Part shown: positions 32,098 through 43,287 of the stretch, piece by piece
Position numbering within the stretch: the stretch's first letter is position 1
Layout: each line of letters starts with the position of its first letter
Assembly (NCBI GenBank): GCA_030267565.1
Contig: BRXU01000006.1
Span: 608,001 to 672,000 of the forward strand
DNA: 64,000 nucleotides
Reading direction: 5' to 3'
From: Pleodorina starrii
Taxonomy: Eukaryota > Chlorophyta > Chlorophyceae > Chlamydomonadales > Volvocaceae
Notes under the pieces: model-generated
What the model was told of the DNA's origin: nothing
Databases searched by the model: none
Seen by the model: only the letters and a program-made list of their open reading frames with translations
Translations under genes and position numbers: made by a program

Positions 32098-32328
32098 AGC
32101 AGGAGTGCGGTGGTCTAGACCCACAGGCACGAACATCCACACAGAAAACTAATGAAAGCTGCCCTCTCCTCCCTCTCCTACCCCTCCACCCTCTCCCTCC
32201 CTCCCCTACCTCCGCATCCGCCGCCCGCTTGTCCTGCTGCAGTCGGCCCAGCAGATGGAACAGGCACGCAGTCTCGGCGGCAGCCACCCCCTCCGACCGG
32301 TTGGATATCTGGGGGTGGTGGGGAGCAG

Positions 32329-32481
32329 AGGGAGGTGCTACTCGACGTACTACTTGGTACACAGGACGAGCTGGGCCGGCGGCGGGAGATGGTCTCCAAG
32401 ATGCAGCTCCGAGTACGGCAGCTGGAGGACGAGCGAGAGCGGGCTGTACGACAACGTGACACGGAGGCGTTGTCACCGCAG
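32329..32481 (+). CDS. Isolated coiled-coil exon (51 codons)
   Basis: Starts after a CAG acceptor (32326-32328) and ends before a GTGCAC donor (32482), phase 0 at both ends. The product is strongly helical with heptad-like Leu/Val spacing (LLDVLLGTQDELGRRRE, KMQLRVRQLEDERERAV), as in coiled coils. No partner exons could be placed confidently. It may be a fragment of a gene broken by rearrangement, since its 3' end is duplicated in inverted orientation at 32567-32660. Confidence 0.35.
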
Positions 32482-32660
32482 GTGCACGGTGGGTTCAGGG
32501 GAGGGGGGGCAACGGGCGCCGACCAGCCGGAGGCTTCACTGCATCTCTGCTCCATGTCTTCATGTACGGCTGGTCGGCGCCCGTTGCCCCCCCTCCCGAA
32601 CCCGCCGTGCACCTGCAGCGACAATACCTCCGTGTCACATTGTCGTACAGCCCGCTCCCA
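32440..32660. repeat. Imperfect palindrome (about 90-bp arms, about 37-bp spacer)
   Basis: 32443-32530 and 32567-32660 are inverted copies with about ten differences. The left arm includes the 3' end and splice donor of the coiled-coil exon. Confidence 0.8.
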
Positions 32661-32826
32661 CCGCCAGCCGCACCCTCGGCCCCTCCGCCCTCGGCCATGC
32701 CCCGCCGCACTCACCCCGCACTCACCTGCCTCCATCCCGCCCCGCCCTACCCGCCCCACCTGCCCCGCCTCCACCTCCACCACACCCCGCCCCACCCACA
32801 CACCGCACTCACCCCACCCCCTGCCG

Positions 32827-34202
32827 CTAATCAATAACCCGGCGCAGCAGCCAAAACACGGGCAGCAGCGGCAGCCACAGCACCAGGGCAGTCAGGAAGG
32901 CTTTGGCGGCGGCGGATTGGAACGAGGCCCGAAGCACCAAATACTCCACACCCGCCTATGGGAGGGGGAAGGGGAGGGGGAGGGGTTAGAACTTTGGGTG
33001 GGCAACAGCCGCCAGGCACCAAGAGGAGGGGTAGGCGGGGCTGGGAGTGCAATGAACACGTGGCGTAATGTGCGACAGCACCTTTTTATTACCATGACCT
33101 CCCTCCTTTTGGGGGGGGGTTTGAGACAGGTAGGCACTACGTGCGTGCTACAGGGTCTCTGTGTTTGCCTGCTGCGTCCTCCTCCCCATACGTCCTCCAC
33201 ACACTGCTGCTGCTGTTTCGTTCTTAATACCCGCTAAAACCACCCCACACACACATCAACACATGCACACATACACACACATATACACAGACACCGCCGC
33301 CGGGCGGTGCCCTCACCCTAGAATGGGCCCAGAAAGCCACCCACACTGTTACATACACACATACACATACACACACACGCCACCGCCGGGCCCCTCCCCC
33401 CCCCCCACACACACACAACCCCACCTGCAGCAACGTCGCCAGCAGCACCGGATCGTGCTTGTCTGCCAACTTGATAAAAAACACCTTTTGGAACTGCTGC
33501 CGTACAACCCCGCCGCAGTCGCCGAGGAAGCCGCCGCCGCCGGAGAAGCGGTGGAGGGTGCAGCGACCATCACCGTTGCCGTCGCCACTGCAGACGCCGC
33601 CGGCACCGTGGCGCCGCCTGCGTCGGCTGCGGTTGCTGCTGCGGTTGCGACGGTTGCTGCTGCGGTTACGGCTGCCATACCACGACGTCAAAGTAGAGGC
33701 GGCTGGTTCCCGCCTCCAATCTGGCGGCCCTCACACGGCTCCCGTCCAGCAGTGTCACGCAAGTCCGAATAGAGGACCTGGAGAGGTGAGTAAGTGAAGG
33801 AAGGAGAACCCGCCAGCTAAGGGGTGAGCCTCAGGACAAGGACGCCCCCCGAACCAAGCCATTTGCCCAGCCCCGCTCAGCCCATCGCAACCTTGCCCGT
33901 CCCTTCCCCCTTCCCCCTTCCCCCTGTCCTCCTCCCTCCCCCCCAAGGAAGCCACACTCCTGCTGTAGCAGCCACAACTCCCGATGGGGTGCTCCTCCCT
34001 GCCCCCTCTGTCCACCCTTGCTTCCCCCGGTTCCTTACCCAGCCATCTCTCTCCCCTGCCCTCCCCTCCCCTCGCTTATTTCCCGCTTTTTCTACGCCCC
34101 TCCGACTGCTCGGAGGCGCCCTCCCTGCCGTTGTCCGTTCTTACCTCACGAGGTGTGATCCACGGCGTGGGGAAAGAACAGCTCCCGACCCAGCGCCACC
34201 AT
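32827..34202 (-). CDS. Probable four-exon gene for a small membrane protein (116 aa)
   Basis: Model: join of 34202-34150, 33777-33681, 33496-33425 and 32955-32827, all on the minus strand. Lengths 53, 97, 72 and 129 total 351 and the phases agree (2, 0, 0). Donors are GTGAGG, GTATGG and GTGGGG. A TATA-like TATATA lies about 25 bp upstream of the ATG. Exon 3 reads QFQKVFFIKLADKHDPVLL; the last exon gives GVEYLVLRASFQSAAAKAF followed by a hydrophobic segment (LTALVLWLPLLPVFWLL), suggesting a C-terminal membrane anchor. I do not recognise the family. The soluble part followed by a membrane segment could be a truncated copy of a longer protein. The exon 3 acceptor is the weakest point. Confidence 0.45.
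33238..33420. repeat. (CA)n microsatellites
   Basis: Two ACACAC-rich stretches (about 33243-33292 and 33345-33382), each followed by a CACCGCCGGGC motif, so they look like a short duplication. A C-tract and further (CA)n lie at 33393-33417. They lie in the last intron of the minus-strand gene model. Confidence 0.8.
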
Positions 34203-34222
34203 TATGAACCCGATGGAAATCC

Positions 34223-34232
34223 ACTATATATG
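34223..34232 (-). promoter_or_regulatory. TATA-like element
   Basis: GCATATATAG on the - strand, about 25 bp before the ATG at 34202. The spacing is short for a TATA box with a leader, so this is tentative. Confidence 0.25.
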
Positions 34233-34313
34233 CGCACGCCAGCGGCACGGTTCACGCCGAAGAAGGCGGAACCAGGTACTTGTGAAAACTATCAGCCACT
34301 GCGGCGCCTTTAA

Positions 34314-34648
34314 CCACTTAGGAGCCGGATGAGCCATGGAGAGTGAGGCTGCTGTGAATCGAACGAATCAGGCCCGGAGTTGAAGGCCGATTCCAAGGTT
34401 GAGGGGCCCTCGCTCATCCGGTGCCTCTGGAGGCTGCTGACGTGGTCGCGGCTGGGGCTGTGCGCCGGGGTTTGTTGCTGCAGCGAGCGGAAACGGCCGA
34501 AACACCCGTGGGTTCTTTGGAGTGGACTAAATAAAAGCGCCAGTGGCGCGCCATAAGTGAGATTTCGATTGAATAGGTTGTGCACGTGTACAGAGGAGCC
34601 TGATGAGTGCCAGTGCCCTCCAGCCGCAGAATGAAGCGGCGACGACGT
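34314..34648. other. Spacer between small gene and foldback element
   Basis: No gene or repeat recognised. Confidence 0.4.
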
Positions 34649-35579
34649 CATCGGTCCACTAAGGCAAGAGCCACGGATCATGGCTCCTTGCTAGCAACGA
34701 GAAATGACATGGTTCCTTGGCTCCTTGCTAGCAAGCTCAAGTAGCGGCATTGCGTGGTCTATTTGGCATCCTTATAATGGCAATTAATATAACTTATTCT
34801 AACAATGCTTATGCGCGACAATTTGCGACCAGAACTCCACGGGAATGGACGATACCGGTAGTTGCTTGCTGGCATGGAGCCATGGTTTGCGGTGCCCGCC
34901 CAATGTAAGGAAATCCTGTCATTGAAAAAATTTAGTTTATAAACGACATTTATCTTTAGAAGTATGCGCGGCATTGCGGCAGTGCAGAAATATTTCCTCG
35001 GGTGCCACACGGATCCCGGCTCCTTGCTAGCAACGACTCGTTGCTAGCAAGGAGCCACGATCCAAGGTCCGCGCTCAAATAGGCGCGGCCACGATACGCA
35101 GCAATGCTGTTACCCTTACAGATGCAGCTAAACAACAGCAAAATATCTGAATATGTATGCGCGGTGCGTATTGCGGCAGCGCATAATATATTTCGTGGGG
35201 CGCCCCATGGATCCCGGCTCCTTGCTAGCAACGACTCGTTGCTAGCAAGGAGCCACGATCCAAGGTCACCGTTCAAATAAGCGCGGCCGCGCTACGCAGC
35301 AATGCTGTTAACCTTACAGATGCAGCTAAACAACAGCAATTATCTGTGGGCACCGCGAACCATGGCTCCATGCCAGCAAGCAACTACCGTCCATTCCCGT
35401 GGAGTTCTGGTCGCAAATTGTCGCGCATAAGCATTGTTAGAATAAGTTATATTAATTGCCATTATAAGGATGCCAAATAGACCACGCAATGCCGCTACTT
35501 GAGCTTGCTAGCAAGGAGCCAAGGAACCATGTCATTTCTCGTTGCTAGCAAGGAACCATGATCCGTGGCTCCATCGGTC
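34649..35579. mobile_element. Foldback-type element, about 915 bp, with 8-bp flanking repeat
   Basis: Long inverted arms (about 34667-34895 and 35346-35571, roughly 225 bp, nearly identical) surround about 450 bp. CATCGGTC flanks both sides (34649-34656, 35572-35579), a possible 8-bp target duplication; the left edge then has 11 bases before the arm homology begins. The GCTAGC hexamer recurs throughout. The interior carries two direct copies of a module (35010-35068 and 35205-35265), each with a palindrome of 19-nt arms around one base. No ORF of note. Confidence 0.75.
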
Positions 35580-35643
35580 GACCGCTTGATATATTGACAG
35601 AAGTCACTGTCTTACTATGAGAAACCTGCAACAAATATCCTAC

Positions 35644-35875
35644 CTGCACACGATAATACTCGACTGCATCCACAAGGAGGTTTGCAGTTTGCCGGTTGGG
35701 GCGGGGCGCCGCCAAGGTTGTCGCTGCCGCTTGACCCGTGGGCCCGAGGCGCGCGTCCGTGTGGCGCGCGATCGCTTGACACCAGTTACGCCGCCGACAG
35801 TGGCCAGAAGGACTGGAACAGCAACTGATATAAAAAGGCAACTCAACAGGGCCATACCCGTGCGTTGGCGCATGT
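35644..35875 (-). other. Candidate exon(s) with signal-peptide-like N-terminus
   Basis: An ATG at 35873-35875 opens MRQRTGMALLSCLFISVAVP, which looks like a signal peptide or membrane anchor. In another frame of the same stretch the reading NRQTANLLVDAVEYYRVQ ends exactly at a GTAGGA donor (35643). A 60-bp intron or a frameshift would be needed to link them. Downstream exons, if any, would lie across the foldback element. Low confidence. Confidence 0.2.
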
Positions 35876-38119
35876 CACAACTCACGGTGTAGACAACTGG
35901 CCGAAATTTACATGGCGTTTCGGCCGGGACGGCCCGGTCCGGAAGGTTAACGCAGCTGGCGCCTATCACACTTTGATTAATATGTATAAACCCATCTGCT
36001 ACGCAGCATCTGCGGCTCGCCCTTTATATATCGTAGCCGTACAAGCGGCGATTGGGCGAAGGAGGAGATGTATGACGGCATCGTTATGTCAGCATCGTTG
36101 CGAATATGGCCTCTGGTGAGCGATGGCACTTGCACACGCTGCAGCATGCGCAACGTTGCTGGGCGCAGTTCGTGTGACTTGTTGAATCCATTGTGGTCCG
36201 TCCTGACATGGTAGGCCACATGGTTGCAGCAGCACTTCGTAACATACTCGCGTATGCCGGCTATGCATGCCCGAATGCTTCAACCGCCGCACCTCACGCT
36301 TGGGGAACACTCACAGCCAGATAGACTCGTCCAGGTGGAGAGTAACCACACGAAAGCATCAAACAAGCAATTATCCACTACGAACGTAATGGGCTGTCGT
36401 CTCATATGGTGGACAAGGAGGTACTCGTCCAGTTGTACGACCGTGCTTGCGTGCCATGCTTGATATTTACCGCTCATCGGGCGTACCGCATGCACCCCCG
36501 CAACTACACGAGCCATCTTCCATTCACCTACACAGCCCCACATCCACACACACCGGGCGAGATGTTATGTTTCGCGTCTCTGCTATTGACATATACAACA
36601 CACGCACACATACACACACGGACATGGGCAAAATCCTGCAGGGCGGGGGGGCCCCTGATGCTGGGTGCTTCGCGTTGGGGCACGCACCGCCCCAAAACAT
36701 TAGCCAGCGTGCGTGCATCTACGTATTTCATGCGAAGTATTCGCTCGCTAGCTGTATCTCAATGTTTTTATCGATTGCTACCCGCCGCCGCTTGCGCTGC
36801 CGCTGCAGCAGTTCGTTCCTTCGGGCATTATCGATGCAACCTTGGAACCTGTCCGCCTCGCTCGCTGAGTATTGCGTAAGTTGCGAAGGGAACCTCGTGC
36901 GTGCGACGACCAGAGATGGATGGAGAAGGAAAGATTGTGTATGTGGAAAGCTGTGCCACTCAGCCCCGCCCACGCTTGAACTGATATGGTCGTACGTACC
37001 GCAACTTCGGTTCCATCTATCCCGCCGGAGTCAGCGAGCCTGGCGGGGCGCGCCTCCAAAAATAAGATAGGCCCGGGTGATCCGTCCTTTATTTGCTGGT
37101 CCTTTCACTCAGGCGGAGCGTGTCGAATGCGTTCGCTTATGAATGGGGAAGACCCTTTTAAGGACAACACTGATCGCTATCAGCAGGTTGTGCTCCCGCC
37201 TTTGCAAACCCTGCTACGTACACGCTTCCGCTCTTACCTGCCTTGTTGAATTGTGGTATTACTTCCGCTCTTACCTGCCTTGTTGAATTGTGGTATTACT
37301 ACTCTTCGTTTGTAGGGCGGTCGTTCCGGTTACCCTGCCGCTCGGTGCCCTGACTCATCAAGCAGGTTCGCTCGGCGGGCGAATTGCTTGTCAACCATCA
37401 TCCGCCGCGTCATGTTGCCGTACCTAGGATTCCAGTGCGTGCCGGTTGGCTAGGTGCAGAAATACCGGCCGATCGGCGATTGCCCTACCTGCTGGTTTAG
37501 TTGGTTTACTCGAGCGCCGGGCGGGGTGCTGAATTTCACATACAATACGAAACGATCAACCAGCTGCAGTGCATCTGTGTATCTCAGCTAGCGGACCCTG
37601 CGATGCCCCTCTTCAGAATCTTATACAGATATATGATTCCCCGCGCATCTGGCCATCCAAGTACGTAAGCTCGTTGCCCGACCATCTTCATCCTAACTGC
37701 TGCGCACGCGGTAGGTACCAGACATGCAGAGCTTGTGCATGGGACAGATGGCCCAACAAAAAGGCACGAAGGCGATGCTTTATTTATATGGGAAACCACT
37801 GGAAGTAAGGAAACGCGCCCCAGCGCGGCGCTGTCACACGCACCCGGCGGGCATCTGCGAGTTTGCGGCTCCGCCGTCGTCGCCACTACCGATACTCCGC
37901 CTGAAATTGCCGCCCGGCCAATAAGGAAGGCAGTCTGGCGCCACGTTCTTTGCGCATCTATCTACGTATCCTTCATTTGCGGACCCTGCACAGTATGGTA
38001 TCGGCCAACAAGAGATAGACAGTTATCACCGGGTATTGTTCTCGTCGACGGCGGACCGACCCACGGGTCGCCGCCCTATGTAAAATGATCCGTGAGCAGG
38101 CACTGGTACTTACCTGCTC
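35876..38119. other. Intergenic, no convincing gene
   Basis: Mixed-composition DNA. A 36-bp sequence is tandemly duplicated at 37225-37260 and 37262-37297. A diverged relative of the segment D extension lies at about 36613-36692. No domains seen. Confidence 0.4.
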
Positions 38120-38326
38120 ATGGCGACGATGATGGTGGTGGTAGGGCTTCCGAGGCGCGGCCGCGCGGTGGCCGTTGCTGTCGCGCTGTCGCCGGCGCTT
38201 CTGCTGCTGCTGCTAGTGGCCGCCAACGACTCCGGTGGTGCTGCCGCCGCGCATCCAGCCGCCGCGGCAGACGCCGTCGTCACCCTGGCTCCGTTGGACG
38301 AGGTTGCGGCCGGTGCGGTCGGGTAG
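38120..38326 (+). CDS. Possible secreted or membrane small ORF (68 aa)
   Basis: ATG to TAG. It has an N-terminal basic stretch (PRRGRA), a strong hydrophobic core (VAVAVALSPALLLLLLVAA), then an Ala-rich tail. This looks like a signal peptide, but the ORF could be the first exon of a longer gene or chance in GC-rich DNA. Confidence 0.25.
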   Translation: MATMMVVVGLPRRGRAVAVAVALSPALLLLLLVAANDSGGAAAAHPAAAADAVVTLAPLDEVAAGAVG

Positions 38327-38721
38327 ATGCGTGCCCAGCGCAGCGTGCGGTGTCTGTTTATACGTAGCATCCGTGGCGCACGACGAGTTGTCACTACTGC
38401 CATTACATGTGTTGTACCATGACCTATCAGTAATAGGTACCCAGCCGGGGTTGTCTGACCAGGACAACTTTCATGATACACCCAGGATACAACAACATGT
38501 AGCTAGCACTCATCTATCGACGTACTTCCCTGTCCTCTTACAGGCTCTGTGGCATCAGGAAGTGACACCGCCGACAAGCGTGTGCCCATGCAGCAGCAAG
38601 TGAGCACGGATGTGAAGGGCGGGAGGGTAGGGTAATCATTTTAAGACGACCTTTTCTCGGCCATCGATATATGTATTCGCGTCTGCGGGAGTCTTGCCCT
38701 CTACCGAACGTACGCTGGACC

Positions 38722-38814
38722 AGTTACTGTATGCGTGGTCCTGCCGACTCCTGCCTGCCAGCATGTCACCGCCCACGGCAGGCAGGAGTCGGCAGGACCA
38801 CGCATACAGTAACT
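38722..38814. repeat. Perfect 38-bp inverted repeat with 17-nt loop
   Basis: Arms 38722-38759 and 38777-38814 are exact reverse complements. A transcript through it would form a long uninterrupted hairpin. It lies just before the CTGG minisatellite. Confidence 0.95.
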
Positions 38815-38825
38815 ATTGACATGCT

Positions 38826-39003
38826 GTCTGGTTGATTGGCTGGCTGGCTGGCTGGCCGGCTGGCTGGCTGGCTGGCTGGCTGGCCGGCGGGTTGCTGGCC
38901 GGCGGGCTGCCTGGCTGGCCGGCTGTCTGTCTGTCTGTCTGGCTGGCTGGCTGGCCGGCTGGCTGTCTGGCTGGCTGGCACCTGGCAGGCAGGCTGGCTG
39001 CAC
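38826..39003 (+). repeat. (CTGG)n / (CTGGC)n minisatellite
   Basis: CTGG and CTGT tetramers with GCCGGC interruptions. Trp/Leu/Ala-rich frames here are artefacts of the repeat. Confidence 0.9.
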
Positions 39004-39890
39004 GTCAGCAGGTTACCAAGCCCCTCACCTTCGTCAATACAGTAGTAATCGAGACCAGGGTCCTTGACTCTTCCGTACTGCAGCTGTGGCACGCGCGTGC
39101 ATCATACGCAGACGTGGACTTCGTCGGCCCTATGCATGTACGTATGTTTGTGACACATAAACCCTACCTATCTCACATGTCGCCGTGCGCTCTGCCCCTA
39201 ATCCCTGCATGCCCTGCTGTTTCCCCTCACGCACCCGATGGGCTATTGCCTTTCTTGCTTCCCTTGCCTGCGACTTGGAAACGAAACCATGCATGCACGC
39301 ATCTGTCCCCGCCGATGGCCGTGGTTGCAGCTGCCATGCTCTCAGCTGAGCAGCAGGCGGCTCCTGGGCGATGACGGCAGCCACGGTGGCACCTCCGGAA
39401 GAAGGCCGCTCCATGACGCAGTCGTGCGGTACGTCTGTACAACTGCGCCGTATCGATCATCAGGTGCAGGGCTTGCAGCTAATAATCGCTCTTGCTGTCA
39501 GATGTCATTTGGAGCACTATATATGTCAAGAGCGAGTGTGCTGGCCAGAACGGCGGGGGTTTCGTCGTTACACTGGTCCGGGTGCGCACATGTGTCCATC
39601 CGGGTAGGCGTGCTTGGATGTGTTGATGCGTGAGAACCACGCAGTCCGCCGCGCTCCCGCGCGCACATACTTACTTGTTACATATACACGCATCTCCCAG
39701 GTATCGGTAATGCTGGATGGTCACGGGACGCTGCTAGCGACTCCAAAAGGAAAGACACTAAATACCTCCCGACCCCAACACGAAGCCTGCCGAGCGAAGC
39801 ACTCTCCTCGCTCCGAGGAGGAGGGAGCGAGGTGCGAGGGGCCACAGGCCCACAGCCCCTTCCTCAGTCCAAGGTCTATCTACCGGCTAG
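39004..39890. other. Intergenic, nothing recognised
   Basis: No repeat family or domain identified between the CTGG minisatellite and the 40-kb array. Confidence 0.35.
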
Positions 39891-39897
39891 CGCTCAA

Positions 39898-39932
39898 AAA
39901 CCGCCCCCGCCCCCGCCCCCGCCCCCGCACTC
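39898..39932 (+). repeat. (CCCCCG)n microsatellite
   Basis: Five to six CCCCCG/CCCGCC hexamers immediately before the 12-bp minisatellite region. Confidence 0.8.
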
Positions 39933-39999
39933 GCCCTGTCCCCACGGCACGTACCCCAGGGGGCTTCATGATACGCCCTACCTCGGCATCAACTTCGGC

Positions 40000-40310
40000 A
40001 ACTGCACTGAAGCCTGCATGGATGCCTGCACTTACGTCTGCGGCGGCACCGGCGCAAGCACCGAAGCCTGCGCCAATGCCTGCACCGACGCGTGCTCGCT
40101 CGGCACTGACACCTGCACCGGCGCCGAAGCCTGCACCCAAGCCTGCAATCATGCCTGCATTGATGCCTGCACCTACGCCTGCACCGGCACGGGCGTCAGC
40201 ACGGAAGCCTGCGCCTACGTCTGCACCTATGGCTGCGACGACGCCTGCACCGAAGCTTGCGCCGAGGTTTGACACTGGAGCATGCACCAGTGCTGGCACC
40301 GATGCAGGCT
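40000..40310 (+). repeat. Degenerate 12-bp minisatellite (GCCTGCACCGAC-like)
   Basis: About 25 units of a 12-bp motif. One frame gives a Cys-rich xACx tetrapeptide pattern (ACTDACSLGT), another a Pro/Ala pattern (KPAPKPAIMPAL) reminiscent of algal hydroxyproline-rich proteins. No start, signal peptide or splice context supports either as coding. Confidence 0.6.
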
Positions 40311-40319
40311 AGCAGGCAC

Positions 40320-43080
40320 CGCCGCCGGCGGTGGTGATAACAAGATCACTTCAGTACACCGGCGCCGGCATGGGACTTGTTTGGGCTACGGGTACGTGTG
40401 CGACAGGAGTCTAACTGCTGGTGCATGGGCAGCAACGAAACACAAGCACACGCTACTTCAATTTGCGGACGGGGTCCTGTCGCTCGTCCGCTGTAATGTG
40501 CGTGACACTATTGATCGGAGCGAGGGGGCAATCCAGCAAGTATGTGGCATTGTATTACGGACGGAGGCTGTGTTGTTGTGGAAAGGGAGGTACACGCATC
40601 CGTCCCGCCTTTCCGTACGGTTTTTGGTGATCTTCCTGCCGTACACGTCGCTGGTGAAACTGCAAGGAGCATGATTAGTCGCTACAGTGACATATATCTA
40701 TCTGGTACAATCGCACGGCTAACACGTCGCAACTGGATTTGAACACTGCCCTCAAACCGCATCCAGCCACCCAGTCACCAGCCCACCTGCATGCCTGCGT
40801 GACCGCCCACCAGGAAAAGAAAAAAGAAAAGAATGAAAGCTTGCGCTGGACCGTATGTAATCCCTAGATAGCGTTTCTTATCGAGCAGAGCGATTCGGCG
40901 GGTACCACGGTGCGTGACGGCATTTTTGACGTAGATGGATTGCTTTTCCCACCCCTTCATGTCTTGGCTCCGTCTCACTCGAATCATATCTGGGTACCCG
41001 CACGCATACTTCCCAGGGGGGGGGCAGGGACATGGGCTGAAGAGCCATGCGATCACCTTCTAATCTCGGGCTTCGTTCGTGCATACACGCACCAGGGGCC
41101 CGCCCACGCACCACCCAGTTAGGTAGCCATCCACCCCACCTGCCTTGCTCTCGGCTTCCCGCCCCACACCGCCCCGCCGCCCACCTGCTGCCCATCTTCC
41201 CTCCCGCCGGCAACCCGTGCGGCCGCCTGCTGCTGGACCGCCCGCCTGCCCTGTCAGCAGCCATCCGGCACGGATGCCTGCCGTCGGATGCCTGCCTGCC
41301 CGCCCACTCACACTCACTCACCTGCCTGGCAGCCCACCCACCTGGCCTGCTTGCCGACCAGTCGGCCGGTAGCTAGGCCGGCAGGCTGTCCGAACCCCTG
41401 CCTGCTGCTGTGCACACACACACACACGCACCCCGCCCGGCCGCAAGCATGCAACCTGCTGGGCCGGCAGGCGCCCGCTAAGCCGTCCACCTAGCCCACC
41501 CATCTCCCCATCCAGCCCACCCGCCCACCCACGCAGCCCACCCACCTGCCCTGCCCAGCTAGCCCAGCCACCCAGCCACATAGACAGCCACCCACCCAGC
41601 AGCCAGCAGCCAGTCATTCAGCTAGCCAGCCGCAGTTCTTAGGTGGCTGGGAAGATGAAGGGAGTGGTGATAATGGGTCAGGAGATGGGGTGAGAGCAGT
41701 AAAGTTTAAAAGTCTGATTGGGGTCGACTTGCTTACAATGCTTATTAAGGAATGAATTTTCAGGGACGGCAAAAAAACTAATCATTGGCCGTGAGCCGCT
41801 GGGGGGGTTAAAAACCCCCCAGACACCCCCGCCCTCCTCATACACCACCCTACCAAGCAAGTCCCTCGCAAGTAAACAAAGCCGGGTCGCGGGTTTGACA
41901 AACTGTCAGGCAGTTTGCAGCATGCAGCGGCCACTTGCAGCACGCATAACGCGTGTCTACAGTATCCCGTCGTGGAACGCCTTGCGTGGGTGCGTTGGCA
42001 GGCATCCATCCGCCGGCCGCACGCCCAGCAGCAGGCCAGGTGCCACTTGCTTGGGTTTATGTCCTGATTATCACGCCACGTGCCCTCGCTCTGGCCCTTA
42101 TGCACGCACTATGCTGTCTGCACCTGTGTCCTCTTGCCCAAGCGGGTGATGGGGTTTTGGTTCGTTATTGGTTCCACCTGCCAGCCAGCCATTTGAGGTT
42201 GAGGTTAATGGGGGAGGCGGCATGGGTGGAGGAGAGGGAGATGCGCGGTGGTCCACGCAGATGGGCAGAGTGGTGACAGCGGTGGCGGTGGTAGGTGATG
42301 GAAGCGGGAGACGACGTGGAGATGGCAGTCAGGGTGGGTCGGGTAGATGGAAGGGGGGGTCGAGATGGCGTTACTTGGCAAAGGAGGCGTGGGCTGCGGA
42401 TGTGGGCGGGGGTGGTGATGAGGGCGGCAGCATGGAGGGTGGTGGGGGCGGTTGGGGGACCGAAATTCACCTACCGTATGAGCCGCGGCTGCTGCATGCG
42501 GCAACAATATGGCAAGAAATTGACCCAACAAGTACGCTACCGCCCTTCCAGCAACACGTACGGCCTGTTTTGGCTGAAAAAAAACTCCAAAGCTCCCCCG
42601 GAACCTAACGAGTGGTCACATCCATATGCATGGGACGGCCTGCTGGAGGCTGCGAGGCCTCATACATAAAAGGCGCCTTGGAACGCATTCTGGGTAGCTT
42701 GACAAAATTTGGCAGTCCCGCAGCCGAAATGTGCCGACCCTTGATGCCTAGCACCCTAGCTGCCTACTGCTAGGTAGTTGGCGAGGTTGGCGGTTGGTCG
42801 TTGTTTAAAGTGCAAGAGTCGGGGAACGCAGTCAATTAAAAACCTAAATCCTGCAAAATCTAAGCATCCTGAGTACAACCTGAAGGAATGCATCCTGAAA
42901 GAATGCCCGATGCGAGAATACCGAAAGCGTGCGGCGTCGCTTGGCGAGAATGTGTTGGCGAGACCCAATTTTTATCATAAGGTAAATCAAAGCAACGTGT
43001 TCTTGATAGTAAACTGTGAACGCCAAGGTCGCACAACCGTCAAGCTGACCGTGACCGTGACCGTGACCGTGATCAATAAA
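40320..43080. other. Intergenic, C-rich and short-repeat DNA, no convincing gene
   Basis: CCCACC/CAGCCA-rich low-complexity sequence at about 41140-41640. GGTGG-rich stretch at 42210-42460. ACCGTG hexamers (four copies) at 43048-43072. No domains seen. Confidence 0.4.
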
Positions 43081-43287
43081 TTCCCCTGACATTGGAAATA
43101 ATTAATATCCCTTGCGTTGAACATTTCCAGTGTCAAGGGAATGTCTTTACCAGTCATCATGCTGGTAAATGATTAAAGTTGATGTGTACGGAAGGGTGAT
43201 GTGGCGGAGAAGTTGGACCACAGACTACTTACGGACAACTTATCGGCATACCACTTCTCACAACCACCTCTCTGCTGCGCGATAACC

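Noticed and set aside
38826..39003. Trp/Leu/Ala-rich membrane-like protein frames
   Set aside because: Product of the CTGG repeat in three frames; no start or splice support.
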